NCBI GenBank assembly: GCA_003054695.1
Contig: QAZA01000017.1
Span: 62,001 to 126,000, forward strand
Reading direction: 5' to 3'
DNA length: 64,000 nt
From: Verrucomicrobia bacterium LW23
GTDB taxonomy: Bacteria > Verrucomicrobiota > Verrucomicrobiia > Methylacidiphilales > UBA1321
The stretch's first letter is position 1. The number at the start of each line of letters is the position of its first letter. Shown piece by piece: positions 1 to 9,048 of the stretch. The position numbers and the translations under genes were made by a program. The notes under the pieces are model-generated. The model was not told where the DNA came from. It saw only the letters and a list, made by a program, of their open reading frames with translations, and ran no database searches.

Positions 1-203
1 TCGCCGCGTTCGAGCGCTCCATGGACACGAGCGGCGCCAGCCCGTTTGGGCTGGGCCAGGGCGGATCGGCCGGGCAAAGCGCGTCTGGCGCTGCAAGTAC
101 CTCCTCGGGAGCTCGTTACAGCGATCGCGATCAGCCGCCTCCCCCCACGATGCCGACGCCGCCTCCTGTGCAACCAGCGCCGCCGCCCGGTCAATCCGCA
201 TAG
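1..203 (+). CDS. C-terminal tail of a proline-rich protein (partial, 5' end outside window)
   Basis: The frame beginning at base 3 is open from the window edge to a TAG at 201-203. It encodes about 66 residues: a Gly/Ser/Ala-rich stretch followed by a proline-rich end (PPPPTMPTPPPVQPAPPP). Such tails are common as disordered ends of exported or envelope proteins in this phylum. No catalytic or fold motif is visible, so no function can be given. It converges on the next minus-strand gene, with 39 bases between the two stops. An internal ATG at 21 exists, but the frame is open before it, so a cut-off longer gene is the simpler reading. Confidence 0.45.
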   Translation, partial: AAFERSMDTSGASPFGLGQGGSAGQSASGAASTSSGARYSDRDQPPPPTMPTPPPVQPAPPPGQSA

Positions 204-242
204 CTGCGCGACTCTCTGTCTCCCGGACGGCAGTATTCGCCT

Positions 243-647
243 TTAGGGCTTGTCGTTGTACTTCCACCTGGGATTGAAGACGGTTCCGTGCAGGATGTAG
301 GAGTAAAACCCTGTGCCGCCGACGAAAAACTCAACCTTGGAGAGGCCTCCCACCGGCTTAAATGTAACCTTCAGATTTTTTGTATTCGGACCTATTCGCA
401 CAGTGGCGGATTTGCCCAGAGCGAGGCGTTTTGACCAGGATTTCGCCAGGTCGATACCGGAGGAGTGTCGCTCCAGCCACTCTACTTTGATGTCGGCAAC
501 GTAACCGGCCTCGCAATAGAAAGTGAGGGACGTGGCTTTTGGGTCGTAAGTTGCTCGGGCAAAGGCTGGGGCAGGGGCGAGTGCCGCGAGCAAAAGGATT
601 ATCGCATAAGCGCAAAAGGTGCGCAGTGGGGCGAGGCGTGTTGTCAT
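243..647 (-). CDS. Small exported protein resembling the cytolysin domain-4 beta sandwich
   Basis: The protein has 134 residues from the ATG at 645-647. Basic residues and a hydrophobic run (YAIILLLAALAPAPAFA) form a clear signal peptide, leaving about 100 mature residues. The frame extends upstream to 884, but the signal peptide fixes the start at 647. The mature part has the spacing seen in domain 4 of thiol-activated (cholesterol-dependent) cytolysins: AGYVADIKVEW near the start, KSWSKRLALG, TVRIGPNTKNLKV, then ILHGTVFNPRW at the end, compared with AYVAQFNVTWD, NARNLSVKI and GTTLYPQ in the toxins. The undecapeptide of the toxins is not recognisable and the pore-forming domains are absent. 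A stand-alone membrane- or glycan-binding module is therefore inferred. The gene itself is well supported; the fold is a motif-level guess. Confidence 0.6.
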   Translation of the reverse strand: MTTRLAPLRTFCAYAIILLLAALAPAPAFARATYDPKATSLTFYCEAGYVADIKVEWLERHSSGIDLAKSWSKRLALGKSATVRIGPNTKNLKVTFKPVGGLSKVEFFVGGTGFYSYILHGTVFNPRWKYNDKP

Positions 648-929
648 AGCTGTATTTTTTTGTGGAAACGGAAACCAGGGATCGAAAACCACTGAAGAGA
701 CGACCGAGCATCTACGAGATGAGACGGTACCGAAAACAACGAACTGACCGAGGGAACCTGAACTGAACCTGCGGCGAGCGTAGGCGAGAGTAGCGACAAA
801 TAGCAAATGGAGAATACCTGCCAGCGAGAAAAAGGGTCGCGAGGAAGCGGGGACGCAGAGCAAAAAAGTATCAGTATTTGGCACGCGCGGCGTAGAAGGG
901 CGCAGGGGTCTTCGCTTATGGTGGGGCGC

Positions 930-1757
930 ATGTCAACCACCACACTTGCAGCTTTGGATATTGATACGGAATACACAATAACGCCCGAGCACATCGCCCG
1001 GTTTCGGCGCGATGGGTACATCAAGCTTAAGGATGTGCTGAGCGCCGGGGTGTTGCAGCATTACGGGCGGGAGATTACCCGGCTGGTGCTGCTGCTCAAC
1101 AAGGAGAGCAAGCCGCTGGATCAGCGGGGAACGTACAGCAAGGCGTTTTTGCAAGTCATGAATCTGTGGCGGCAGAGCGACCTGGTGCGGGAGTTCGTGT
1201 TTGGCAAAAGGCTGGCGCGCATCGCTACGGAGCTGCTCGGCACGCGCGGGGTGCGCATGTATCACGACCAGGCGCTGTACAAGGAGGCCGGCGGCGGCTA
1301 CACGCCCTGGCACGTGGATCAGTACTACTGGCCGCTGGAGACGGAGAAGACCGTGACGGCGTGGATTCCCCTGCACGCGGTGCCGCTGGATAACGGGCCG
1401 CTTTCCTTTTCCGTGGGCAGCCAGCGCATTAAAATCGGGCGCGAGCTGGAGATCAGCGACGAGAGCGAGAAGAAGATTCAGGAGCAGCTGAAGCTGAGCA
1501 ACCTGCCGATCAATGAGACGCCGTACGACCTGGGCGAAGTGAGTTTTCACCTCGGCTTCACCTTCCACCGCGCCGGGCCCAACAAGCTGGATTACCCGCG
1601 CGAGGTGATGACAATCATCTACATGGACCGCGACATGCGCCTGGCCCGACCCATGAACCGCAACCAGGAGAACGACTGGAAAGGCTGGTGCCCGGGCGCG
1701 CAGATCGGAGAGATCATCGACACGCCGCTGAACCCGGTGCTGTTCTCCAAGGATTAA
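930..1757 (+). CDS. Phytanoyl-CoA dioxygenase (PhyH) family Fe(II)/2-oxoglutarate oxygenase
   Basis: This is a cytoplasmic non-haem iron oxygenase of 275 residues. The double-stranded beta-helix iron ligands are visible: H128 and D130 in TPWHVDQYYWPL, and the distal H213 in FTFHRAGPN, followed by the Arg that usually holds 2-oxoglutarate. The family hydroxylates varied small molecules such as acyl-CoA, ectoine and natural-product precursors, and the substrate cannot be told from sequence. An in-frame ATG at 918 and a longer open frame from 807 exist; I prefer 930 because the family normally begins just before the TPEHIARFRRDGYI motif. The gene converges on the AraC gene and the stop codons overlap. 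The AraC regulator and aminotransferase next to it may belong to the same pathway. Confidence 0.85.
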   Translation: MSTTTLAALDIDTEYTITPEHIARFRRDGYIKLKDVLSAGVLQHYGREITRLVLLLNKESKPLDQRGTYSKAFLQVMNLWRQSDLVREFVFGKRLARIATELLGTRGVRMYHDQALYKEAGGGYTPWHVDQYYWPLETEKTVTAWIPLHAVPLDNGPLSFSVGSQRIKIGRELEISDESEKKIQEQLKLSNLPINETPYDLGEVSFHLGFTFHRAGPNKLDYPREVMTIIYMDRDMRLARPMNRNQENDWKGWCPGAQIGEIIDTPLNPVLFSKD

Positions 1758-2689
1758 GCGCGGGCGTCCGAGGCGTTGGGCGGAGTCCCCGCGGCGGCCT
1801 CCGCGGCGGCGCGGCGGAACTCCCTGGGCGGGACGCTGCGCAGGCGGAGAAACTGGCGGTTGAAGTTGGAGAGGTTGCCGTAGCCGCAGTCGTAGCATAT
1901 CTCCGCCACGGTGCGGTCGCTCTCCAGCAGCGCCTGAGCGGCGTGGCCGATGCGTACCTCATTGAGGAACTCGCGGAACGTGCGATTGGTGGCGCGGCGG
2001 AAAAATCGGGAGAAGGACGTGACGCCCATCCCGGCCGCCCGAGCCGCCTCGGCCTGGGTAATGTCCTCGCGGTAGCGGCGGGCGATGAGCTCGCACACGC
2101 GGTTAATGCGCTCCCCCTGGTACAGCGCCAGCGCTGGGGAGAAGCTGGGGCTGGCCAGCGGGGCCGCTTCCTCCGGGGGCGCGGCGGCAAGCAGGTTAAG
2201 GATGGTGAGCAGCCGCATGAGGCGCTCGAAGCCCTCGGCGGCGGCCATGGCGCGCATCTGCGCCACGGCTTCCTCGCGCGTGCGGCCGTGAAAGGCGAGG
2301 CCGGTGCGCGAGCGCTCCAGCAGCTGATGGATGGGGCGCATCTCGCCGCGCAGCATAAAGGAGTCGCCCATAAACCCAGGCAGAAACTGCACGACGATGG
2401 AGGCCGCGCGCGGCAGCGGGGCGGAGCAGGCAGGCGGGGCGCCCTCGCCGTCGGGGCGCGCGTCGTTGATGTACATGTGGGGCAGATCTGGCCCCAGCAG
2501 CACCAGGTCGCCCTCCGCAAACCGGCCGATGTGGTCGCCCACAAAGCGCTGCCCGCAGCTGCTGACGATGAGGGTGAGCTCGATCTCCGGGTGGTAGTGC
2601 CACGGGCAGTTAAAGCGCTCCAGCTCAAAGGCCAGGCAGGCGAACGAGGTATCGCCCGTGCGCCGTACTTTTTCCAGGATCGCCTTCAC
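1754..2689 (-). CDS. AraC-family transcriptional regulator with cupin sensor domain
   Basis: The protein has 311 residues. The N-terminal half is an AraC-type cupin with the ligand-pocket signature HYHPEIELTLIVSS and LVLLGPDLPH. The C-terminal 100 residues hold two helix-turn-helix units (DITQAEAARAAGMGVTSFSRFFRR and RTVAEICYDCGYGNLSNFNRQF), the usual DNA-binding domain that activates carbohydrate or secondary pathways. The stop codon overlaps that of the convergent PhyH gene. Its start is 78 bases from the stop of the minus-strand aminotransferase, so the two could be co-transcribed. The ligand is unknown. Confidence 0.88.
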   Translation of the reverse strand: MKAILEKVRRTGDTSFACLAFELERFNCPWHYHPEIELTLIVSSCGQRFVGDHIGRFAEGDLVLLGPDLPHMYINDARPDGEGAPPACSAPLPRAASIVVQFLPGFMGDSFMLRGEMRPIHQLLERSRTGLAFHGRTREEAVAQMRAMAAAEGFERLMRLLTILNLLAAAPPEEAAPLASPSFSPALALYQGERINRVCELIARRYREDITQAEAARAAGMGVTSFSRFFRRATNRTFREFLNEVRIGHAAQALLESDRTVAEICYDCGYGNLSNFNRQFLRLRSVPPREFRRAAAEAAAGTPPNASDARA

Positions 2690-2767
2690 GCTTTTCGCAG
2701 GGTAATACTACGGGCGGCAGCCGCGCGCCGGGGTAACCAGAGGCTCCCCATGGGACGAGACGATCAC

Positions 2768-4177
2768 CTACCGCGCGACCGCAGCGGGTTCGGAACGCAT
2801 GGCCTTGAGGAAATTGCGACCGAGCTCCCAGATGGGGCCGGGAAAGGACTTGAGCTCGATGAGCACGGACTCCAGGGAGGAGGTGAAGCGCTCGACTTCC
2901 TTTTCTCCGATCATCAGCGGCGGCAGAATCTTGACGATGTCCGCATTGTTGGCGGCCACCTGGGTAAGGATGCGGTGCTTGGTAAGCAGCGGCGTGACAA
3001 TGAGTTGCGGGAACATGCTGGAGTCCAGCTGGTGTACAAACTTCCAGCCCATTTTGCCCATCCAGCTGCGTGGCTCGGCAAACTCGATGCCGCACATGAG
3101 GCCCTTGACGCGTACTTCGCCTACGATGTCGTAGCGCACTTTCAGATCCAACAGCTTCTCCTCCAGCAACTTCCCCATGCGCGCGGCGTTCTCGATCAGA
3201 TTCTCGTCCTCCAGCACGGTAAGGGCGGCCAGGCCGGCGGCGCAGGCCAAGTTGTTGCGGCCAAAGGTGGTGGAGTGGACGATGCAGCGGTCCAGGCGGG
3301 AGAACACCTTCTGGTAAATCGCGCGGCGGGTGATGATGGCGCCACACGGCACATAGCCGGCGCTGAGCGTTTTGGCCAGTGTAATGACGTCGGGCTCCAG
3401 GCCCCAGTGTTCAAACGCGAACCACTTACCTGTGCGACCGAGGCCAGTTTGCACTTCGTCGCACATGAACAGCGTGCCGTACTTGCGGCATAAGGCCTGC
3501 GCATTGTTAAAGTAGTCGTCCTTGGGGAACTTAACGCCTTTGCCTTGAACGGGTTCGACAAGAAAGCCCGCCACGTCGCCGCGCTTCAGCTCCGCTTCCA
3601 GGCGCTCCAGATCGCCCATCGGCACCTTGTCGCAACCGGGCAGAAACGGGCCAAAGCCTTCCTGAAACGCGTTGTTGCCCGTGACGGACAGCGAGCCATA
3701 GCTGAGGCCGTGATAGCTGTTGTCCAGCGAGAGAATGCGGGGACGGCCGGTGGCGCACTTGGCAAACTTGAGCGCGCCCTCCACGGCCTCCGTACCGCTG
3801 TTGCAAAGAAACACGGCGTCCAGATGCGGGGCCCCCTGAGCGGCCATGCGTTTGGTCAGCGCCTCGGCCAGCAGGCCGCTCATCAGTGCGGAGTCCATCT
3901 GCACCATGTTGGGCAGATTCATGTCCAGGATGTCGCGAATCGCCTTTTGGGCGACGGGATGGTTGCGGCCGATGTTAAACACGCCAAAGCCGCTGAGGAA
4001 GTCCAGGTAATCCTGGCCGTCCATGTCGTACAAATAAGCCCCTTCTCCCCTGGCATAGATATTTGCAAAGCCGATGGTGCGCTGGACTTTGACAAGGGTT
4101 TTGTTGAGGTGACGCTCGTGCAGGTCGTAATTCTCTCCAAGGCGCGTCGTCACCAGTTCTTTCAGATCAAGGGGCAT
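2768..4177 (-). CDS. Class III pyridoxal-phosphate aminotransferase (HpnO/putrescine-type)
   Basis: From the ATG at 4175-4177 the protein has 469 residues. It carries the fold-I class III aminotransferase set: NSGTE at 126-130 for phosphate binding, SYHG near 154-157, the CDEVQTG motif with D240 that contacts the pyridine nitrogen, and catalytic K269 in TLAKTLSAG. The extended N-terminus (LHERHLNKTLVKVQRTIGF) and the end FPGPIWELG resemble the subgroup that includes HpnO, which aminates bacteriohopanetetrol derivatives, as well as polyamine or omega-amino-acid aminotransferases. No hopanoid gene is in the window, so the substrate is unresolved. The frame runs another 40 codons upstream, but that extension looks non-conserved. 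Confidence 0.85.
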   Translation of the reverse strand: MPLDLKELVTTRLGENYDLHERHLNKTLVKVQRTIGFANIYARGEGAYLYDMDGQDYLDFLSGFGVFNIGRNHPVAQKAIRDILDMNLPNMVQMDSALMSGLLAEALTKRMAAQGAPHLDAVFLCNSGTEAVEGALKFAKCATGRPRILSLDNSYHGLSYGSLSVTGNNAFQEGFGPFLPGCDKVPMGDLERLEAELKRGDVAGFLVEPVQGKGVKFPKDDYFNNAQALCRKYGTLFMCDEVQTGLGRTGKWFAFEHWGLEPDVITLAKTLSAGYVPCGAIITRRAIYQKVFSRLDRCIVHSTTFGRNNLACAAGLAALTVLEDENLIENAARMGKLLEEKLLDLKVRYDIVGEVRVKGLMCGIEFAEPRSWMGKMGWKFVHQLDSSMFPQLIVTPLLTKHRILTQVAANNADIVKILPPLMIGEKEVERFTSSLESVLIELKSFPGPIWELGRNFLKAMRSEPAAVAR

Positions 4178-4342
4178 AGCGCCGAAAATAGACGGTCCGC
4201 GTGTGAAGAAAAGGGGAAAGTGATGAAAAGCTTCAGGCGCTTGATGTAACGCCACTACAGCGGGATGAACGGCAGGTTGCGGTAGGCGCCACATCACTTT
4301 AAAGCGTGTATTTTTGCGACAAAAGCCTTACCCTGCACAGGC

Positions 4343-6277
4343 ATGTCGATCCCCGCCGCGCTGTACCCGCTCCGCGACCACTGGCTGCAGCAATGGCCGC
4401 GCGCCCTGGCCATCTGGAGCCGCTTTACGCAGCTGAGCGAGCCGCGCTGGTGCCTGACGGTGGAGGACGAGCAACGCGAGGAACTCTCCGGCAGCTTTGC
4501 GATGATCCGCTTTGCGGACCACGCCGTGGTTATCAGCCTGCGCCAGGTGCTGCTGCACAAACTTACTGGCTTTGGCGTGGAGGTGCTGGCCCACGAGATC
4601 GGCCACCACGTCTACTGCCCCGGCGACCTTACCGACCAGGGCCGCGTGATCGGCCGCATGCGCCGCGGCCTGCCCAGCAGGGAGCACCTGGCGCCGATGA
4701 TCGCCAATCTGTACTACGACCTGCTGATTAACGACAAACTGCAGCGCAGCGAAGCGCTGAACATGGTCGGCGTGTACCAGGCCCTGGATCGCGCGCTGCG
4801 CCCCGGCGCCAAAGATGTGCGCAACAGCCTGGCGGCCCGCCAGGGAAAAAAGGGCGCGAAGAAAGGTGCGACGCCGCCCCCCCTGCCCAGCGCGAATGCC
4901 CCCGCCCCCGCCAGTGCCGGTGACAAGGAAGCGCACGAAACAGTGGAGGATCCCGACAAGCTCTGGACCTTCTACATGCGCATCTACGAGATCCTCTGGA
5001 GCCTCCCGCGCAACACCCTGGCACACGGCGTTATTCCGCCGGAGATGGATACGGACGCGGTCCTGGGCGCCCGGCTTATCCGCGTGTATGCAGGCGACTG
5101 GGTGCGCGGCAGCGGCAAGTTTGCAGCGCTGTGCCTGCCGTACCTGCTGGAGCCCAACGCCACGGAATCCCTGCTGAAGCTGAAGGGCTGGATGGACACG
5201 CAAAAGGCGGGCCAGGGCGGCGATCCCTCCGGCCTGCTGGAGTACGATGGCGACGAAGGCGACTGCCAGCACCCGGCCCTCGATCCCGCGCTAACCGGCT
5301 ACGACCCGAACTCCGAGGATGCCAGGGAGCACGAGAAGGAGCTGCGCAAGATCGGCGCCTCCCCCAGCACCACGGCCAACCCCACCGCCGGCCAGCGGCG
5401 CGAGCCCTTTGAGCTGGGTGCCATCCTTACCGCCATGGGCATGAACCTGAGCGCCCACGACGTAGCCGTGCGCTACTACCGCGAGATGGCGCGCAAGTAC
5501 CTCATCCCCTTCCCCACCAAAAAATCGCCCCAGGCCGGCGAGCCGATGATGGAAGGCCTGGACACCTGGGAGTTTGGCGACGCCATGGAAGAGCTCAACT
5601 GGTTCGAGACGATCCTCCGCAGCCCCCGCGTGGTGCCCGGCTTTACCACGCTGCAGCGCACCTACACCGTGGAGGATCAGGGCGACCCGGGCCTGAAGCC
5701 GGTGGACCTGGACCTGTACGTGGACTGCTCGGGCTCCATGCCTAATCCCCAGCACAATTTCTCCCCCGCCACACTGGCCGGGGCCATTGTCGCGATGTCC
5801 GCCCTGCGCGTAGGCAGCCGCGTGCAGGCCACGCTGTGGAGCGGCACCATGCAGTTTCAATGCACGCCGGGGTTCATCAGCGACGAAACGGAGATCCTGC
5901 GAATCCTCACCGGCTTCCTCGGCGGCGGCACCGCCTTCCCCCTGCACGTGATGCGCAACACCTACAAGGACCGCAAAAAGACCGACCGCCCCGTCCACAT
6001 GCTCGTCATCTCCGACGACGGCGTGGACACGATGTACATGAAGGACGAAAAAGGCACCCCGGGCGAGAAGATCTCCCAGATGGCCCTGGAGAAAGCCGGC
6101 GCGGGGAGCATGGTGCTCGTCCTCTGGCGCGGTGTGGATCAAAGCCCCGCCCTGCAACAGATGATGAAACAAGGCTGGAACATCTATCCCGTCAAGGACT
6201 GGAACGACGTCATCACCTTCTCCAAAGCCTTCAGCAAGAAGGAGTTTGGGGAGAAAGGAGTAGGGAGGTCACCATGA
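4343..6277 (+). CDS. Metallopeptidase-like (HEIGHH) protein with C-terminal VWA domain
   Basis: The protein has 644 residues. The N-terminal part has an HExxH zinc-peptidase motif, HEIGHH at 84-89, within VEVLAHEIGHHVYCPGD. A proline-rich linker near 170-195 follows. The C-terminal third is a von Willebrand factor A domain with a complete MIDAS start (DCSGS, D near residue 461) and a later ISDDGVD acidic loop. Peptidase-VWA proteins usually work with MoxR-type AAA ATPases in chaperone-like or conflict systems, but no MoxR gene lies in this window. There is no signal peptide, so a cytoplasmic location is inferred. The stop overlaps the start of the next gene (ATGA), giving translational coupling. 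It is divergent from the aminotransferase. Function unknown. Confidence 0.75.
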   Translation: MSIPAALYPLRDHWLQQWPRALAIWSRFTQLSEPRWCLTVEDEQREELSGSFAMIRFADHAVVISLRQVLLHKLTGFGVEVLAHEIGHHVYCPGDLTDQGRVIGRMRRGLPSREHLAPMIANLYYDLLINDKLQRSEALNMVGVYQALDRALRPGAKDVRNSLAARQGKKGAKKGATPPPLPSANAPAPASAGDKEAHETVEDPDKLWTFYMRIYEILWSLPRNTLAHGVIPPEMDTDAVLGARLIRVYAGDWVRGSGKFAALCLPYLLEPNATESLLKLKGWMDTQKAGQGGDPSGLLEYDGDEGDCQHPALDPALTGYDPNSEDAREHEKELRKIGASPSTTANPTAGQRREPFELGAILTAMGMNLSAHDVAVRYYREMARKYLIPFPTKKSPQAGEPMMEGLDTWEFGDAMEELNWFETILRSPRVVPGFTTLQRTYTVEDQGDPGLKPVDLDLYVDCSGSMPNPQHNFSPATLAGAIVAMSALRVGSRVQATLWSGTMQFQCTPGFISDETEILRILTGFLGGGTAFPLHVMRNTYKDRKKTDRPVHMLVISDDGVDTMYMKDEKGTPGEKISQMALEKAGAGSMVLVLWRGVDQSPALQQMMKQGWNIYPVKDWNDVITFSKAFSKKEFGEKGVGRSP

Positions 6278-7635
6278 ATCATTCGGAGATCCCCGAAGCC
6301 TCGCGAGACAACACCGGCCTCCGCGCCTGGGCGAGGCGTTATGCAGCGCAGTTATGGATGGTCGGCGCAATATCCGTCATCGTTATTAGCGGAACGTTGG
6401 TGGCGTTGGAAATTTACCGCAGGCTGGACGCAGCGCCACCGGCCGTCGTAGGCTGTGCATGGCATCCCGATGGCAATCAACTCGCGATCGCCTACCACAA
6501 CGGACGCACGGATTTGGTTGCAGCGGCCGAGCCTGAGAAGCCTCCACGCCTTCTTGTCCCTGCGAGTACCCGAGCGAGAGCGGGTGGCGACATCTTTTGC
6601 TCACCAATCTGGAGCAATAACGGCCGATTCCTGATAGGGCAGAATCTGAAAGGGCTCAGAATCGTTGATATGCAGGACGTGGCCCGCAGGATCGAATTTC
6701 CGCGACCTCGGATGGGGCTAGTGAGGTGGAATCGCGCTGAGGGAAACATCGTGAAGCTCGAACGCATTGTGGATAGCAAGGCTGGGAAAGAAACAACCTA
6801 TTTCCGCTCTGTCGACCTGGTTACTGGCGCGTCCGTCGATCGTTTCACCCAACAAAACAGACTACATTCCGCCAAAACCTTCTTGCTCAGCCAGGATTGC
6901 TCCGAGTTCGCAGAGATCGAAACAGTTGATGGTAACTCTCCCACAGCTAAACGCAAGGTCACTGTAAGGCGATGCAGGGACAACGAGATCATAGCGCAAT
7001 GGAATGCGGCAGGGGACTTTAACGGATGGGAGTGGAGCCCGGACGGAAAACATTTTGCAATAATGCCCAAAAAAAGTACGCCAGGCAGCTTGCAAGACAT
7101 CGTGATTGTAGACGCAATGACAGGGAAAAACCTACTTAAAATCTCCGTCCCGGACACATTGCCGTCTCACTCCATCCTGCCGAAGCGCACCGATACGCGG
7201 CGCCCAGGGATCATATGGTCCTCCGACAGCCGGCGGATTGGTTGTGCTATCCTGGACTCAACACTCGACATTTGCTGCTCGGACAACATGCTCGCGCTAA
7301 GCTGGTGGAACGCGTCGGACGGCACACTGCTTGGCGAAACGAGTTTTGCTCTTCTCGACAGGCATTATCAGAAACAGCTATTAGGCTTCTCGGTAAAGAG
7401 GTCGACGTTGCGCAATGTCTCCTGGTCACCTGACTTGCGTTACGTAGCTGCCATCATTCAAAGTGAGACTGCGGTATCGGATTACATCAAAAAATGGACC
7501 AAAATGCCGTCGCATGGCGTATGCACAGAGTTCGGTGCTTACACGTCCTTCGCCATCATCCCTGCCCCGGCGGGCGCCCAACCGCCCGTGGTTACGGCAT
7601 CGGATCCCGCACAGGCGCAGCCCCCCGCCCGCTAA
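6274..7635 (+). CDS. Membrane-anchored beta-propeller (WD40/TolB-like) protein
   Basis: The protein has 453 residues. The start at 6274 overlaps the upstream stop by four bases and is preceded by GGGAGG, so the coupled start is convincing; a longer open frame from 5836 lies inside the upstream gene and is a shadow. One membrane segment (LWMVGAISVIVISGTLVALEI, around residues 29-49) anchors the protein. The rest repeats propeller-blade signatures: VVGCAWHPDGNQLAIAY, SPIWSNNGRFLIG, WEWSPDGKHFAIM, IIWSSDSRRIGCA and NVSWSPDLRYVAA. The end is proline/alanine rich. The propeller is probably a protein-binding platform outside the cytoplasmic membrane. No enzyme motif is visible. Coupling implies a common function with the VWA protein. 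Confidence 0.72.
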   Translation: MNHSEIPEASRDNTGLRAWARRYAAQLWMVGAISVIVISGTLVALEIYRRLDAAPPAVVGCAWHPDGNQLAIAYHNGRTDLVAAAEPEKPPRLLVPASTRARAGGDIFCSPIWSNNGRFLIGQNLKGLRIVDMQDVARRIEFPRPRMGLVRWNRAEGNIVKLERIVDSKAGKETTYFRSVDLVTGASVDRFTQQNRLHSAKTFLLSQDCSEFAEIETVDGNSPTAKRKVTVRRCRDNEIIAQWNAAGDFNGWEWSPDGKHFAIMPKKSTPGSLQDIVIVDAMTGKNLLKISVPDTLPSHSILPKRTDTRRPGIIWSSDSRRIGCAILDSTLDICCSDNMLALSWWNASDGTLLGETSFALLDRHYQKQLLGFSVKRSTLRNVSWSPDLRYVAAIIQSETAVSDYIKKWTKMPSHGVCTEFGAYTSFAIIPAPAGAQPPVVTASDPAQAQPPAR

Positions 7636-7746
7636 TCCTGACAACGCGCTCGCAGAAAAAAGCCCTTCTGCAGGATGCGTACTTCAAAGGGTGCGCGACA
7701 AAATGAGTTGCGGAGTTTCGCTTGGGCTGCGCATGATTTGCTGACG

Positions 7747-9048
7747 ATGGGCATAGCTCCGCATTCCAAAATCAGTCATGTCGTATTTCCCGGTGAGGAG
7801 AAATGGCTGTTGGCTGGGGTGCGCATGGGACAAGCGATTGCAGTGGTGGCGTCAGCGAATACGATCCGTGAGCTTTTGCTTATCGCACGTGCCAAGGGGG
7901 CTATTGGGCTGGCTCTCCCGGTGCGGTTGATTAACTGCTGCTCCGCGCTGTTGCCAGAGGCAAGCAAATCTGAGCTGGGCCATGCGGCAGGGCTTGAGGC
8001 TGAGCGCCTTGGTGTGATGGAGGGGCGGGACCCGACGGAGGCTGTGTGGGACTGGCGGGTTTTGCCTGGAGCGCAGGGGGCGGCGGGCACGGATGCCAGA
8101 CCCGGGCAAAGCGTCGCGCTTGGGGATACCTTAAAGCTGGTGACGCTGGTGGCGTTGCCGCGGCGTCTTGATGATGAATTTATCATAGAGGGCGCGGGGG
8201 GCTACTCACCCAGTTTTGAGTTTTGGCGCTTTGCCGCCAACCACGGGGAAGGCATCGCGGTTTGGCGCGAGCTGGGCTGTCTGGTAGCCGTGGCCCTTCG
8301 CAAGGGACAGGTGGTGTGTGCTCAGGCGCTTACGGACGACTCGCTGACGCCGACTGTTTTGCAGGAGATCCGATGCATGCATTTTCAACTGGAGGCGGCT
8401 GGTATACTGCCCGTAGCCTTGCGCGTGGTGGTGTACGCGGATGTTGCGGAAGCGGAAGCAGTGGCGGCCAGTGCGGCTCTCGGCCTGCCCGTGGAGGTTT
8501 GCCCGCGGGAGGAGCCGACCTTTCCCTCGCACCCTTACCAGTTGATGCCGAACGAGGTTGTGCAGGCTCAAGCTGCCGCACGCCGCAGCCGTGCCCGATG
8601 GAGGGTGGCGATGGCGTTGCTGGCCGCTTACGCGCTCTTTCTGGTGGGTTGGATTGGCTGGATCCGCGCCGTGGAGGAAGAGGTGCGCACGCTGGATCGT
8701 ACGCTGGCGCAGCTGGAGCCACGCGCCCGGGAGGCGAAGACTATTTCGGCACGCTGGTATGAGCTGGACCCGGTGCTCGACACCCGGCTTTCGCCGCTTG
8801 CCACGCTTCTGGCGGTGGTGGAGTGCCTGCCGCCGGAGGGGATCCGCCTGACTCGCTTTGCGCAGCGCGGTACCGTGCTGGAGATCGAATCCGAGTCGCG
8901 ATCGGGCCAGGGCTCTGCTCAGTTTACATCCGGTTTGCAAAAAAAGCTGACTGCGGTTACCTGGGAGATTGGGCCCCCGCGACCAAACGGAACCGGAATG
9001 ACGACGGTAAGCATTAAGGGGAAGCTGAATTATGCGCCGCTTGACTGA
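7747..9048 (+). CDS. gspL: T2SS inner-membrane assembly protein, GspL/PilM-N-like
   Basis: About 433 residues from the ATG at 7747; the frame also offers an ATG at 7675. The first 300 residues look like the actin-like PilM/GspL cytoplasmic domain. A single membrane helix follows (VAMALLAAYALFLVGWIGWI), then a coiled segment (AVEEEVRTLDRTLAQLEPRAREAK) and a small ferredoxin-like periplasmic domain, the GspL/PilN arrangement. In T2SS this protein couples the GspE ATPase to the pseudopilus platform. Sequence conservation with proteobacterial GspL is weak, so the call relies on topology and position. The end overlaps the next gene by 17 bases. Confidence 0.65.
   Translation: MGIAPHSKISHVVFPGEEKWLLAGVRMGQAIAVVASANTIRELLLIARAKGAIGLALPVRLINCCSALLPEASKSELGHAAGLEAERLGVMEGRDPTEAVWDWRVLPGAQGAAGTDARPGQSVALGDTLKLVTLVALPRRLDDEFIIEGAGGYSPSFEFWRFAANHGEGIAVWRELGCLVAVALRKGQVVCAQALTDDSLTPTVLQEIRCMHFQLEAAGILPVALRVVVYADVAEAEAVAASAALGLPVEVCPREEPTFPSHPYQLMPNEVVQAQAAARRSRARWRVAMALLAAYALFLVGWIGWIRAVEEEVRTLDRTLAQLEPRAREAKTISARWYELDPVLDTRLSPLATLLAVVECLPPEGIRLTRFAQRGTVLEIESESRSGQGSAQFTSGLQKKLTAVTWEIGPPRPNGTGMTTVSIKGKLNYAPLD

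Noticed and set aside
1688-3493. Long plus-strand open frame of 601 residues opposite the AraC and aminotransferase genes
   Set aside because: Its translation is low-complexity Arg/Gly/Ala with no domain, and it mirrors two clearly coded minus-strand genes; it is a GC-driven shadow.
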